From Natrinema salsiterrestre (GTDB lineage: Archaea > Halobacteriota > Halobacteria > Halobacteriales > Natrialbaceae), in assembly GCF_029502005.1 (NCBI RefSeq), contig NZ_JAMQOT010000002.1:620001-684000 (forward strand): 64,000 bases of DNA, given 5' to 3'. The position numbers and the translations under genes were made by a program. A model generated the notes under the pieces. It did not search any database. It was not told the DNA's origin and worked only from the letters and a program-made list of their open reading frames with translations. Below are positions 52,492-61,911 of this stretch, piece by piece. The stretch's first letter is position 1, and the number at the start of each line of letters is the position of its first letter.

Positions 52492-53016
52492 ATGGAACTC
52501 GCAGTCGGGAGCACGAACCCCGTCAAGATCGACGCCGTCGAGCGGACCCTCGAGCGATACGAACCGACGGTGATCGCGGTCGGTGTCGACTCCGGCGTCG
52601 ACGAACAACCGCGGTCGATCGCGGAAACCGTCACCGGTGCGGAGAACCGCGCCCGACGAGCGCTCGCGGCGACCGACGCCGACTACGGCGTGGGGTTAGA
52701 GGGCGGGGTCGCCCGCCTCGAGGGGGTGCCGGGGCTCTCCCTGATCATGTGGGGTGCCGTGACGGACGGCGATCGCACGGAGCGAGGCGGCGGGCCGACG
52801 CTTCGACTTCCGGAGTCCGTCGCGAGGGAGGTTTCGGACGGGGCGGAGCTGGGGCCGGTGATGGACGACCTCCTCGGGACGGAGAACGTCGCCCAGAGGG
52901 AGGGCGCTGCGGGCGCACTCACCGGCGGGTTGACGGATCGAACGCGAGCGCTCGGTGACGCGGTTGCGACTTCGTTCGGACCGTTCGTAACGGAGTATTA
53001 CGACACCGATCGCTGA
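52492..53016 (+). CDS. yjjX: Inosine/xanthosine triphosphatase
   Basis: 174 residues from ATG 52492. MELAVGSTNPVKIDAVERTL is the typical nucleotide-binding start of the YjjX/NTPase PRRC1 family. GVDSGVDEQPRSIAETVTGA, YGVGLEGGVARLEG and NVAQREGAAGALTGGLTDRT follow in order. It removes non-canonical ITP and XTP. Divergent from TFB. Confidence 0.92.
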   Translation: MELAVGSTNPVKIDAVERTLERYEPTVIAVGVDSGVDEQPRSIAETVTGAENRARRALAATDADYGVGLEGGVARLEGVPGLSLIMWGAVTDGDRTERGGGPTLRLPESVAREVSDGAELGPVMDDLLGTENVAQREGAAGALTGGLTDRTRALGDAVATSFGPFVTEYYDTDR

Positions 53017-53248
53017 CTGTCACTCACTTATTCTGGCGCGTCGGGTTCGCTATCGACGATCCGATACCGTCGGCCGGAAACGATCACGAACTGATGACAG
53101 TTCCGTTCGGATATATTTTAACCGACTATACCAACGAAAGCTTTCCGCTCGGTTATTCATCGATTACTCCCGGCCGAAATCGCAAGACTGCGGCGACTTA
53201 ACCGCGCGTACCAAACCCCCTAAGGGCGTTCCTGTCGTTCGGTCGTGT

Positions 53249-53482
53249 ATGAGCACTGCAATGGCCCCCGACCTCACGAGTAAACAACAGCGGATTCTGG
53301 AGTACCTCCGGAACAACGCGGCGACGAAGACGTACTTCAAATCCCGCCTCATCGGCAAGGAACTCGGGATGACGGCGAAAGAGGTCGGTTCGAACATCAC
53401 AGCGCTCCAGGAAGGTGACTACGACGTCGAGATCGAAAAATGGGGTTACTCGTCGAGCACCACCTGGAAAGTCGATATGTAA
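53249..53482 (+). CDS. Small winged-helix protein (DUF7123 type)
   Basis: 77 residues; ATG 53249, with an internal ATG four codons later also possible. LTSKQQRILEYLRNNAATKT and KELGMTAKEVGSNITALQEG form the HTH, and VEIEKWGYSSSTTWKV the wing. Very conserved in haloarchaea as I recall. Presumed DNA-binding; target unknown. Confidence 0.82.
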   Translation: MSTAMAPDLTSKQQRILEYLRNNAATKTYFKSRLIGKELGMTAKEVGSNITALQEGDYDVEIEKWGYSSSTTWKVDM

Positions 53483-53598
53483 CTCGCGGACGGCGACCCG
53501 GTTCGTCGAGTTCGTATTTTACTCATCGTAACGAGCGAACACCGGCGGTGCACGGCGACGCCGAACGCTCTTGTATCACAGGCCCGCAGTATCACTGC

Positions 53599-54264
53599 AT
53601 GACGGTCGTACTGTTCGACATGGACGGCGTCATCCTCGAGGGGCTCCGGACCGACCCGCAGGTGTACGCCGACGCCGCCGACGCGGCACTCGCCGAACTG
53701 GACGCCGACCCGACGCCGCCCCAGCGTCGCGATTTCAGGAATCACGACGAGGAACGGATCCGGACCCACTGCACGGAACTCGGGATCGATCCGTCGCAAT
53801 TCTGGGAGCGCAAGGAAGCATACGCCTCGAGTGGCACCCACGATCGCCTCCGGTCGGGCGAGCGCGACCCGTACGACGATATCGACGCGATTCGCGACCT
53901 CGGCGATCGGACCGCGATCGGGCTCGTCACCAACAATCGCCACGAAACGGCCGAATTCGTCGCCGACTACTTCGGGTTCGACTTCGACGTCGTCCGCGGT
54001 CGCGATCCGACGTTCGACGGGTACGACCGACGCAAACCGGATCCGTACTACATCGAAGACGCCCTCGCCGACCTCGGCGTCACCGACGGCCTGTACGTCG
54101 GCGATTCCGTAACAGACGTGACGGCGGGACACGCGGCTGGCCTCGAGACGGCGTTCCTCCGACGGCCGCACAATCGCGATCGGGAGCGACCGCCGAACGC
54201 GACGCACGAGCTCGAGTCCCTGACGGAGCTTCCGTCGATCGTCGAGCCGAGCGACTCCTCGTGA
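53599..54264 (+). CDS. HAD-superfamily hydrolase
   Basis: 221 residues from ATG 53599. Motif I VVLFDMDGVILEGLRTD, motif II GLVTNNRHETAEF, motif III Lys in RRKPDPYYIEDAL, motif IV YVGDSVTDVTAGHAAG. Subfamily IA cap of about 80 residues. Probable small-molecule phosphatase; substrate unknown. The second such enzyme in the window (other at 39.4 kb), not close copies. Confidence 0.9.
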   Translation: MTVVLFDMDGVILEGLRTDPQVYADAADAALAELDADPTPPQRRDFRNHDEERIRTHCTELGIDPSQFWERKEAYASSGTHDRLRSGERDPYDDIDAIRDLGDRTAIGLVTNNRHETAEFVADYFGFDFDVVRGRDPTFDGYDRRKPDPYYIEDALADLGVTDGLYVGDSVTDVTAGHAAGLETAFLRRPHNRDRERPPNATHELESLTELPSIVEPSDSS

Positions 54265-54300
54265 GACCGTAATACGAAATTACCGGCGGGCAACAGCGCC

Positions 54301-54918
54301 TCAGCCCTGATACTCGAGGAACTGATCCGCGTCCCGCGCGAGCCGTTGCGCTCGGTCGCCGAAGGAATCCGCGTGACGGACGACCAGGACCAGCACCGTC
54401 TCCGGTCGTTCGACCGCGTAGCCGTCCGCTCGGGAGAGCAGCCCGGCTTCCTCGAGCTCGCCGGCGTACTTGCTCACCGTCGGCGGTGAGACGTCAAGCG
54501 CCTCGGCGAGGTCGCCGGCGGTGGGGTCCGACCGCAGGAGGAGTTCGATGAGCATGCCCCGTGGCGTCTCCCGCCGCAGGTACCCGAGCGCTCGTTTTTC
54601 GAACTCGTCGAATCGGCCGGCGGTGACGAACCGCTTGTAGTCGCCGTCGCGGTAGCGCTCGATCGCCTCGAGGTCCTCGAGGCGGCGGAGGTGGTGTTGG
54701 GTTTCACCGGTCCCGAGCTGGAGATCGTCGCGGATCTTGGAGAAGTGCGCGCCCGGCGTCGTGGAGAGATAGCCCGCGATCGCATCGCGAGCGTCGCTTT
54801 CACCCGTGTCAGCCGCCGCTGAGTCCGACCGACCGACCAGCGAGGAGGCGGCACCGAGGGCGGCGAATCGGCGCAGGGTCGCTCGTTTCTCGTCGTCGAC
54901 CCCATCGGGTGGTGTCAT
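54301..54918 (-). CDS. Regulator with two winged-helix domains
   Basis: 205 residues. After a short hydrophobic stretch (LRRFAALGAASSLVG) the first wHTH (about 45-100) holds FSKIRDDLQLGTGETQHHLR and the second (about 110-175) DLAEALDVSPPTVSKYAGEL. The pair is common in haloarchaeal MarR/ArsR-like regulators. The hydrophobic start might anchor it to the membrane or be part of a lost signal. A palindrome lies 66 bases before the start. Confidence 0.82.
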   Translation of the reverse strand: MTPPDGVDDEKRATLRRFAALGAASSLVGRSDSAAADTGESDARDAIAGYLSTTPGAHFSKIRDDLQLGTGETQHHLRRLEDLEAIERYRDGDYKRFVTAGRFDEFEKRALGYLRRETPRGMLIELLLRSDPTAGDLAEALDVSPPTVSKYAGELEEAGLLSRADGYAVERPETVLVLVVRHADSFGDRAQRLARDADQFLEYQG

Positions 54919-54946
54919 AACTACCTACCGTCCCGAAGGGGCTGAC

Positions 54947-54994
54947 CAGTAAAACAGGTTTCGCTCCGCGTCGTTGCTCGTTATTACTCAGTAA
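54947..54994 (-). promoter_or_regulatory. Promoter and palindrome of the dual-wHTH gene
   Basis: Read on the minus strand, ctgttttactgg (54945-54956) about 30 bases before ATG 54918 fits a TATA element. Upstream, TTACTCAGTAA (54984-54994) is a perfect 11-base palindrome, with further AT-rich sequence beyond. A simple candidate operator. Confidence 0.4.
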
Positions 54995-55090
54995 GTAGCC
55001 GATAATTCAATAAAACTGGCTAGTTCGAGGATCTCGGTTCGTCTCGGCGCGGACCGAACGGAGCCGCGGGCGGACGGTTCCCGGCGGGGG

Positions 55091-56272
55091 TCAGTCGCTC
55101 GTCGACGGTTCGTCGTCCTCGTCGACCGGCACCTCGGTACCGCCGTCGGCCTGACTCTGGAAGTCCTGATCCATCTCCTCGATGACCTCCTCGGGGTCGG
55201 AGATCTCCGCGGGATCCTTGCCCTCCTTGATCGCCTGGGCCTCCTGCTCCATCGCTTCGACGTCCATGTCCGCTTCCTGATCGATTTCGCCGATGATCTC
55301 CGCGATGTCGTCCAGACCGATCAGTTCGCGCGTTTCGTCGTCGAACTCGCGGCTCTCGAGTTCGGAGCCGTTCTCTTTCACGTCGCTGCCCGAGAGGTGC
55401 TTGCCGTAGCGGCCGACCAGCGAGGTGAGTTCCTGGGGCATGACGAACGTCGTCGACTCGCCCTGCCCGATGTCGCCGAGCGTCTCCATGCCTTTGTCGA
55501 TGATGGCGCGCTCACCCATCGATTCGGCGGAGCGAGCACGGAGGACGGTCGAGATCGAGTCACCCTGCGCTTCGAGGATCTGGCTCTGCTTTTCACCCTG
55601 TGCGCGGATGATTTCGCTCTGTTTGTCACCTTCCGCCTTCTCGACGGCGCTGCGGCGTTCACCCTGCGCCTCGAGGATCATGGCGCGGCGTTTCCGCTCG
55701 GCGGAGGTCTGTTGCTCCATCGCGCGCTGGACGTCCTTGGACGGGTTGACCTCGCGGACCTCGACCGACTCCACTCGAATGCCCCACTCGTCGGTGGGCT
55801 CGTCGAGCTCCGTGCGGATGCGGGCGTTGATCTCCTGGCGCTTGTTCAGCGTGTCGTCGAGTTCCATGTCGCCCAGCACGGCGCGCAGCGTGGTCTGGGC
55901 GAGGTTCGAGACGGCCATCTTGTAGTCGTCGACCTGCAGGAACGCCTTCTTGGCGTCCATCACCTTGATGTAGACGACGGCGTCGGCGGTCACGGGCGAG
56001 TTGTCGCGCGTGATCGCTTCCTGTCGGGGCACGTCAAGCGTCTGGGTACGCATGTCGAACGCGTACGTATTGGAGACGAACGGCGGGACGAAGTTGATCC
56101 CCGGCTCGAGGAGTTTTCGGTACTCCCCGAAGACGGTCAGGGCACGTTTCTCGTAGGCGTCGACGATCTCGATCGCGCTGAGGAGCGCGGCGATGACGAC
56201 GACGAGGACGAGCGCACCGACGAGCAGTGCTGCGCCGCCGAGGGCTTGCATCGGGAACAATTGTACTACCAT
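55091..56272 (-). CDS. SPFH/band 7 (stomatin/prohibitin-like) membrane protein
   Basis: 393 residues. One N-terminal helix (about 12-36) precedes the SPFH domain: ALTVFGEYRKLLEPGINFVP, RTQTLDVPRQEAITRDNSPV and TLRAVLGDMELDDTLNKRQE. VESVEVREVNPSKDVQRAME leads into a long coiled coil with repeated A/E-G-E/D-K units (SAVEKAEGDKQSEIIRAQGE). The acidic tail of about 100 residues is extra. It would organise membrane microdomains. NfeD is encoded 70 bases upstream on the same strand, the usual partner. Confidence 0.9.
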   Translation of the reverse strand: MVVQLFPMQALGGAALLVGALVLVVVIAALLSAIEIVDAYEKRALTVFGEYRKLLEPGINFVPPFVSNTYAFDMRTQTLDVPRQEAITRDNSPVTADAVVYIKVMDAKKAFLQVDDYKMAVSNLAQTTLRAVLGDMELDDTLNKRQEINARIRTELDEPTDEWGIRVESVEVREVNPSKDVQRAMEQQTSAERKRRAMILEAQGERRSAVEKAEGDKQSEIIRAQGEKQSQILEAQGDSISTVLRARSAESMGERAIIDKGMETLGDIGQGESTTFVMPQELTSLVGRYGKHLSGSDVKENGSELESREFDDETRELIGLDDIAEIIGEIDQEADMDVEAMEQEAQAIKEGKDPAEISDPEEVIEEMDQDFQSQADGGTEVPVDEDDEPSTSD

Positions 56273-56342
56273 ATTTCGAGCTTACGGCGGCGGGGAGAAA
56301 AGCGTTCCCTTATTTCGTCAACATATCAGATCCCGACAGTCG

Positions 56343-56942
56343 CTACTTCGATTTCTCGGTTTCCGTCTCGGTATCGGTTCCGTCGATCGATTCACCGCCG
56401 TCGGCGGCCTCCCGATCGGGTTCGTCGGACCCGGCCTTGTCGCGTGCGAGCGCGCGATCGATCTCGTCTTCGCCGATCGCGGAGACCGATTCCACCGTGA
56501 GAACGTTCCCGCCGCCGGGGTCGAGGACGATGACCTCCTCGCCCTCCTCGATCGTTCCGTCGGTCGTTCGCGCGCTGTAGTAGGGCGCGAACCCGCCCTC
56601 TTCGAGCTTGACTTCGCCGCTGCGGGTCGTCACGGTCTCGGTGACGTAGCCCGTCGCGCCGGACAGCGAGTCCGAGTCGGAGGTCTGGGCCGTCCCCTTT
56701 CCGCCGTAGAAGTCGAACTCCCGGTAGACGTAGGCGGCAGCGGCACCGATCGCGAGCGTCAGCACTGCCAGGATTAACACGTTCGCTGCCGGCGGAAAGA
56801 GCACGCCGATCAATCCCGCCCCGACCAGGGCGATCCCGATGACGATGAGGTGGGCACCCGGCGAGATCGCCTCGAGTACCATCAGTACGAGACCCACCAC
56901 CAGGAGCAAGAGCGGCGCGTTTCCCACGAGGGATTCGACCAT
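56343..56942 (-). CDS. NfeD-family membrane protein
   Basis: 199 residues from ATG 56942. Three or four close membrane helices (about 8-25, 30-48, 52-75) are followed by an OB-fold domain: GATGYVTETVTTRSGEVKLE and TIEEGEEVIVLDPGGGNVLT. A charged tail (DGTDTETETEKSK) ends it. Short NfeD1b-like form without the ClpP-like protease. Pairs with the adjacent SPFH protein. The AT-rich aattaaat (56965-56972) is a likely TATA element. Confidence 0.88.
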   Translation of the reverse strand: MVESLVGNAPLLLLVVGLVLMVLEAISPGAHLIVIGIALVGAGLIGVLFPPAANVLILAVLTLAIGAAAAYVYREFDFYGGKGTAQTSDSDSLSGATGYVTETVTTRSGEVKLEEGGFAPYYSARTTDGTIEEGEEVIVLDPGGGNVLTVESVSAIGEDEIDRALARDKAGSDEPDREAADGGESIDGTDTETETEKSK

Positions 56943-57189
56943 ACTTAGAGCTAGCGTCCCGCGCGAATTAAATGTTGTCGAGTGCGCCGGTAGTGATCCG
57001 ACGGTCGACCGCCCAGCCAACGAACGTCCGCACGAACTCGCTCGAGACCCAGCGCGAGACCCTGCCAGTCGGTTCGACACCGATCGCCTCCGGTGGTGAT
57101 CGAGGCGGGCGGGCAGATCGTAACTACTGACCGGAACGATCGGGGAAAATTTTTGGTTCCGGAGTCGAGAATTCCAGCAAGTTTCCTCC

Positions 57190-58281
57190 ATGAACCTCCG
57201 GTTGCGAATCTCTGCCGTCCTCGGCGTGTTCGTCGCGGTCAGCGCCGCCTTCGTCCTCGCAGTGCTGTGGGCGTACGGCGTCCTGTTACCGGGATTCGTC
57301 GGCGGCGCGATCGTTCTCCTCCGGTACGGAACCGTCGACGTCGACCTCCTCCGGCTACCGGTCTCGTGGCGAACGGCACTGGTGGTCGTCGTCGGCTTCC
57401 TCGCCGCACAGACGTATTACGGCTATCAGCGCGTCCTCTCCGGTACTGGCGGCGACACCGGCGACGCGGACCACGCGGTCGCCCGAACGGTCCGACGGCT
57501 CGCGATGACGGCCGACGTTCCGGAGCCGGCCGTTCGCGTCGTCGCGGACGACACCGAGAGCTGTTACACCGTCGGCCGGCTCACCGACGCGACGATCGTC
57601 GTCACGACGGGGCTGGTCGACTCCCTCGACGCCGACGAGCTCGAGGCCGTACTCGCCCACGAGATCGCCCACGTCGCCAACCGCGACGTGACGCTGATGA
57701 CGGTGACGACGCTGTTCCTCGAGATCGCCGATCGAGCGTATCACGCGGCGCGGCTCGCGCGCCGGGCGCTGGCCAACCCGGACGAACTGTCGGGCAGCGG
57801 TCGAATCGCACTGTACTGGTTTCTCCCACTCGTCGCACTCACGTACGTCTTCGTCGCACCGATCCTGTGGGTGTTCCCGACGATCGCCGACTGGGCGACG
57901 CGAACGCTCTCGCAGTCGCGGGAGTTCGCCGCGGACGCCGCGGCCGCCCGGATCACCGGGAAGCCGATGGCGCTCGCGAGCGCACTGGTGACCCTCGCGG
58001 AGACGGACGCGACGCCGGAGACCGATCTCCGAACGACCAGAACCCGCGCACTGTGCATCGTCCCGACCGATCTCGTCACGGGCGACGACACGACGTCCCT
58101 GCCCGATATCCGGCGGCCGATGGACGCCTCACGCCGGCGCGAGCGGGTGACGGCCTGGCTCGAGGCCGCCACGCCGTCGACCCCCGTCGACGCCGACGAT
58201 TCGTCTCCGACGCACCCGCCGGTCGACGACCGCGTCCGCCGCCTATCCGAACTGGCGGCACAACTGGAGGGAAGAGCGTGA
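57190..58281 (+). CDS. M48-family (HtpX-like) membrane metalloprotease
   Basis: 363 residues. Two N-terminal membrane helices (about 8-30 and 55-75) and later helices (about 200-225) anchor a zinc protease. The site is LEAVLAHEIAHVANRDVTLM (HExxH) with the third ligand Glu in SREFAADAAAARITGKPMAL. It cuts damaged or misfolded membrane proteins. First gene of a run of five with tight overlaps; the next starts within its stop codon. Divergent from NfeD/SPFH, which hints at a shared membrane-maintenance role. Confidence 0.9.
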   Translation: MNLRLRISAVLGVFVAVSAAFVLAVLWAYGVLLPGFVGGAIVLLRYGTVDVDLLRLPVSWRTALVVVVGFLAAQTYYGYQRVLSGTGGDTGDADHAVARTVRRLAMTADVPEPAVRVVADDTESCYTVGRLTDATIVVTTGLVDSLDADELEAVLAHEIAHVANRDVTLMTVTTLFLEIADRAYHAARLARRALANPDELSGSGRIALYWFLPLVALTYVFVAPILWVFPTIADWATRTLSQSREFAADAAAARITGKPMALASALVTLAETDATPETDLRTTRTRALCIVPTDLVTGDDTTSLPDIRRPMDASRRRERVTAWLEAATPSTPVDADDSSPTHPPVDDRVRRLSELAAQLEGRA

Positions 58282-59921
58282 CGGGGACGCGTCGCCTCCT
58301 GTTCGTCGTCGGCTGCCTGTGCTGTCTGCTCGCGGTCGCGAGCGCGCTTCCGGCGGCCGACCCGCGGATCGACGGCCCCGGAGACCGTACCGGCGAACCG
58401 GTCGCCGGCGACTGGGACGCGATGGAAGCGACGCCCGAGTTCGACGCGAACACGTCGGCCGACAGGGATGACTTGCCGGACGGTGACTCACAACCCGACG
58501 AGATCGAGATCGATGGGGCGGTCGAGCCGGGGAACGAGGTGACGGTCGATATCGGGGGCGTCTATCACTTTACGAACGTCGCCATCGCGGTAAACGGCAG
58601 GAACCGTACGCACGTCGACGAGCTCGGCAGAGCCAACGTGACCGTCCCGTACGCCGAGGAGATGACGGTTTCCGTTCCCGACGAGAACCGATCGCGGACG
58701 GTCGACGTCCGCACGGACGCGACGATCGAACCCCAGGAGGATGCGGCACCGAATCGCGGCCTCGAGATAACCGCGACCGTTGGATCGACGGACGTCCCCG
58801 ACGCGACGGTGACCCTCGACGGGGACCCCGTCGCGGAGACCGACGACAACGGCACGGCGACCGTGGCGATGCCGGAGGAAGCGGGACCGGTGGACCTTCG
58901 CGTCGAGCGCGGCCCGGTGACCGGGGATCGAACCGTCGACGTCGCCGAACCGACGGTCAGGTTCGTCACGCCCGTGTTGTTCCCGGGATCGCCCGCGGAG
59001 GTGCAGGTATCCGCCGACGGGAGACCGGTTTCGGGCGCGACCGTCTCCGTCGAGGGCGGCGGGAGGAAGTCGACCGACGGCGACGGCCGGGCGACGATGT
59101 GGCTGCCGATTAGCGACGCGGCGACCGTGAGCACCGAGGTCGGTGCGGAGTCCGCGACGACGAGCGTCGGGAACCTCTATCTCCGGTTGACGGCGGTCGT
59201 CGTCCTGGTCCCGGGATTCGCCATCGGCGTGGTGGTGTCCTACCTTCGGCTGGCCGCCGCCAGCGAGAACCGCCGCGAGCGGTCCGCCGCCGGGTTATTC
59301 CTCGCGTTCGCGGATGGCTTCGAGCAGTTCGCCGCCGCGCTTCGCGCGCTGACAGTGACCCTCAGCGAATTCAGCCTGCCGTCGATATCGGCCCCGACGT
59401 TCTCCGCGCCGCGCCTCGAGTTCGGCGGCGTCGGCGGCTTCGAGTTCCCGTCGCTCGGTCCGGCGCTCTCGTCGTTCGGACGCGCGTTCGGCACGCTCCC
59501 GTCACTCGGCTCGCTCGAGTGGTCGTCGAACACCAGCACCGGGTCGCCACTGAGGGACCTATTCGGGACGAGTGACGACGACGATGCGAGCGACGAGTCG
59601 ACGGGATCCCAGGACGACGGCCCCCGACTGGCCGCTCGACCGCTCGAGCCCCGCGGACCGCGCGCGGAGATCCGGGCGGCGTGGCACGCGTTCCTCGACC
59701 GACTCGAGGTGGACGACCGCGAGACAGCGACGCCGGGCGAGATAGCTCGCGACGCGCTCGCTTCCGGGTTCCCGGCCGATCGCGTGGACCGGCTCGTCGC
59801 GATCGTTCGCGACGTCGAGTACGGCGGGCGCGAGCCGTCGACGGACAGAGTGGCCGCCGCTCGAGCCGCGGTGCGAGAACTGCGCGAGCACGATCCGGAC
59901 GACGAGGAGGGAGCGACGTGA
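58278..59921 (+). CDS. DUF4129-domain membrane protein
   Basis: 547 residues from GTG 58278, overlapping the previous stop by four bases. A signal-like helix (TRRLLFVVGCLCCLLAVASA) is followed by an external region (about 75-300) of repeated carboxypeptidase-regulatory-like Ig units (VPDATVTLDGDPVAETDDNG and SGATVSVEGGGRKSTDGDGR). A membrane helix (about 300-322) and a cytosolic part follow; the C-terminal 90 residues (AEIRAAWHAFLDRLEVDDRE, TATPGEIARDALASG) are DUF4129. DUF4129 commonly sits with DUF58 and MoxR. The frame extends upstream to 57093, but that part is a shadow of the protease gene. Confidence 0.85.
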   Translation: MTGTRRLLFVVGCLCCLLAVASALPAADPRIDGPGDRTGEPVAGDWDAMEATPEFDANTSADRDDLPDGDSQPDEIEIDGAVEPGNEVTVDIGGVYHFTNVAIAVNGRNRTHVDELGRANVTVPYAEEMTVSVPDENRSRTVDVRTDATIEPQEDAAPNRGLEITATVGSTDVPDATVTLDGDPVAETDDNGTATVAMPEEAGPVDLRVERGPVTGDRTVDVAEPTVRFVTPVLFPGSPAEVQVSADGRPVSGATVSVEGGGRKSTDGDGRATMWLPISDAATVSTEVGAESATTSVGNLYLRLTAVVVLVPGFAIGVVVSYLRLAAASENRRERSAAGLFLAFADGFEQFAAALRALTVTLSEFSLPSISAPTFSAPRLEFGGVGGFEFPSLGPALSSFGRAFGTLPSLGSLEWSSNTSTGSPLRDLFGTSDDDDASDESTGSQDDGPRLAARPLEPRGPRAEIRAAWHAFLDRLEVDDRETATPGEIARDALASGFPADRVDRLVAIVRDVEYGGREPSTDRVAAARAAVRELREHDPDDEEGAT

Positions 59922-60595
59922 GCCGACGCTCGGCTCCGGGCCCGTGGCAGCGAGCGGTCGCCAGGATCGGCGCGATCGACCCCGAGCGGGTCGCGACGGT
60001 CGTGGTCAGTGCGGGTGCCGTTCTGGCCGTCGCCGCGGTGGTACTCGGCGGTTTCGTCCCGTCTGTGCGGCTCTTCGTCGCCCCGCTCTACCTGTTCGCG
60101 GTACTCCTCCCGGTGCTCGGCGTGGTGATCGCGGCGGGCGTGTGCTGGCGAGTGTGGACCGCCGATCGATCGCGGGCTCCCCCGCTGCTCGAGGGAGCAC
60201 CGCCCGAGGAGGCACCCATCCCGACGGAGCACGTCGCAGGTCGGGAGGCGGACCGAACGCTCACCGCCGCCGCACGCGGCTGGTACCGCTGTCGGCCGAA
60301 CGAGTCGATCGCGGACGTTCGTCGCCGGCTCACCGACGGTGCGGTTCGCGTGCTCACCACGAAACGCGGGCTCGCGGCCGATTCGGCCCGCGACGCCGTT
60401 CGGTCGGGAACGTGGACCGACGACCCGGTCGCCGCCGCGTTCCTCGCCGACGACGTGCGCCAGCCGCTCGGCGAACGGCTGCGCGCGCCCGTCGACCCCG
60501 GCGCAGCGCACGTCCGTCGCGTCCGTCGCACGCTCGCGGCGATCGATGCGATCGACGACGGGACGGCAGACGCGGACGCGGAGGTGGACGGATGA
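59918..60595 (+). CDS. DUF7269-like membrane protein
   Basis: 225 residues from GTG 59918, overlapping the DUF4129 stop. Two adjacent membrane helices (about 25-45 and 52-77) lead to a cytosolic helical domain with GWYRCRPNESIADVRRRLTD and DDPVAAAFLADDVRQPLGER. Found in haloarchaea between DUF4129 and DUF58 genes. Function unknown; likely a subunit of the same membrane complex. Confidence 0.75.
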   Translation: MSRRSAPGPWQRAVARIGAIDPERVATVVVSAGAVLAVAAVVLGGFVPSVRLFVAPLYLFAVLLPVLGVVIAAGVCWRVWTADRSRAPPLLEGAPPEEAPIPTEHVAGREADRTLTAAARGWYRCRPNESIADVRRRLTDGAVRVLTTKRGLAADSARDAVRSGTWTDDPVAAAFLADDVRQPLGERLRAPVDPGAAHVRRVRRTLAAIDAIDDGTADADAEVDG

Positions 60596-61911
60596 CCGGC
60601 CCGACCGCCGACCGGCTCGACGGCGGCGAGTGGGCCGTCGCGGCGACGCTCTCGCTCGCGGGGCTGGGCATCGCCGTCGGCAGCCAGCTGCTCGTCGCCG
60701 CCGCCACGCTCCCGCTGTGGTACGTCGCGGCGGCAGTCCTGGGAACCGAACCGGAAGCGATGGTCCGCGTGCAGCGCCGGCTCTCGGTTTCGGACGGCTC
60801 GACCGACGGGACCGCAGCAGAAGGCCCGATATCCGGGGCCCCCGGCGATACCGTCACGGTACGGACGATCGTCCGGAACACCGGCTCGGAGACGCTCCTC
60901 GACCTGCGCGTCGTCGACGGCGTTCCCGACGCGCTACCGGTGGTCTCCGGTTCCCCGCGTGCGTGCGAAACGCTCGAGCCGCTCGAGGAAACGACCCTCG
61001 AGTACGAGGTCGAACTCCGGCGCGGCGAGCACGCGTTCGACGACGCCACGGTCCGAGCGCGCGATCTCACGGGAACGGTGGCGGAGACGTGGGCGGCGAG
61101 CGTCGCCGGCGACGGCGCGATCGACTGTTCGCGGGTCGTCGAGACGGTTCCGCTCGGCGACGGGACGAACGACTACGCCGGCGACGTCCCGACGGACGAG
61201 GGCGGCACCGGCCTCGAGTTCCACTCCGTCCGCGAGTACGAGCCGGGCGATCCGGTGGGCGCGATCGACTGGCGGCGATACGCCAACACGCGAGAGCTGG
61301 CGACCGTCGAGTACCGCGCCGAGCGATCGACGCGGATCGTCTGCGTCGTCGACGCTCGCTCGAGCCAGTTCCGCGCGGCGACGAGTACGAACGTGCCCGC
61401 GGTCGTGCGTTCGGCCCACGCCGCCGAGCGAACGTTCGAGACGCTCGTGGGTGCGGGCCACCCGACCGGAGCCATCGCGATCCACGACAACGATCTCACG
61501 ACCGTCCCGCCGGGGACGGACCCCGCGACGCGACGAGAAGTCACTGGGCTCGTCGACGAGCTACGGGAGCCGGCGAACACGATTCACCTGTCCTACTCTC
61601 GAACGGAGACGGACGTCGCGGCTCTCGCCGGAAGACTGCCCGGCGAAGCGCAGGTGTACCTGTTTTCCTCGTTCATCGACGACGAACCGATCGAGCTCGT
61701 CGAGGGGCTCCGCGCGCGAGGGTACGCCGTCCGCGTCGTCTCGCCCGACGTCACCGCCGCCGACGACGTCGCGACGCGACTCGCGGCGCTCGAGCGGGGA
61801 ACGCGGCTCGCTCGAGCCCGCGCGGCCGGGGCCCGAGTTCTCGACTGGGATCGCGACGAATCGCTGGGCGTCCGTCTGCGCAATGCGACGGGGGAGGTGG
61901 GACGCCGATGA
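60592..61911 (+). CDS. DUF58-domain protein
   Basis: 439 residues from ATG 60592 (four-base overlap). Two N-terminal membrane helices (about 14-50), a beta-sandwich (about 75-150, VRTIVRNTGSETLLDLRVVD), then DUF58: EFHSVREYEPGDPVGAIDWR and RYANTRELATVEYRAERSTR. A vWA-like fold follows (IVCVVDARSSQFRA, DARSS as a MIDAS-like start). DUF58 proteins pair with MoxR AAA+ ATPases in bacteria and archaea, probably in complex maturation or envelope stress. Confidence 0.9.
   Translation: MTGPTADRLDGGEWAVAATLSLAGLGIAVGSQLLVAAATLPLWYVAAAVLGTEPEAMVRVQRRLSVSDGSTDGTAAEGPISGAPGDTVTVRTIVRNTGSETLLDLRVVDGVPDALPVVSGSPRACETLEPLEETTLEYEVELRRGEHAFDDATVRARDLTGTVAETWAASVAGDGAIDCSRVVETVPLGDGTNDYAGDVPTDEGGTGLEFHSVREYEPGDPVGAIDWRRYANTRELATVEYRAERSTRIVCVVDARSSQFRAATSTNVPAVVRSAHAAERTFETLVGAGHPTGAIAIHDNDLTTVPPGTDPATRREVTGLVDELREPANTIHLSYSRTETDVAALAGRLPGEAQVYLFSSFIDDEPIELVEGLRARGYAVRVVSPDVTAADDVATRLAALERGTRLARARAAGARVLDWDRDESLGVRLRNATGEVGRR

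Noticed and set aside
57093-58277. Long in-frame upstream extension of the DUF4129 gene
   Set aside because: It overlaps the M48 protease in another frame and is Arg/Pro-rich; the real start is the GTG at 58278, where a signal-like helix begins.
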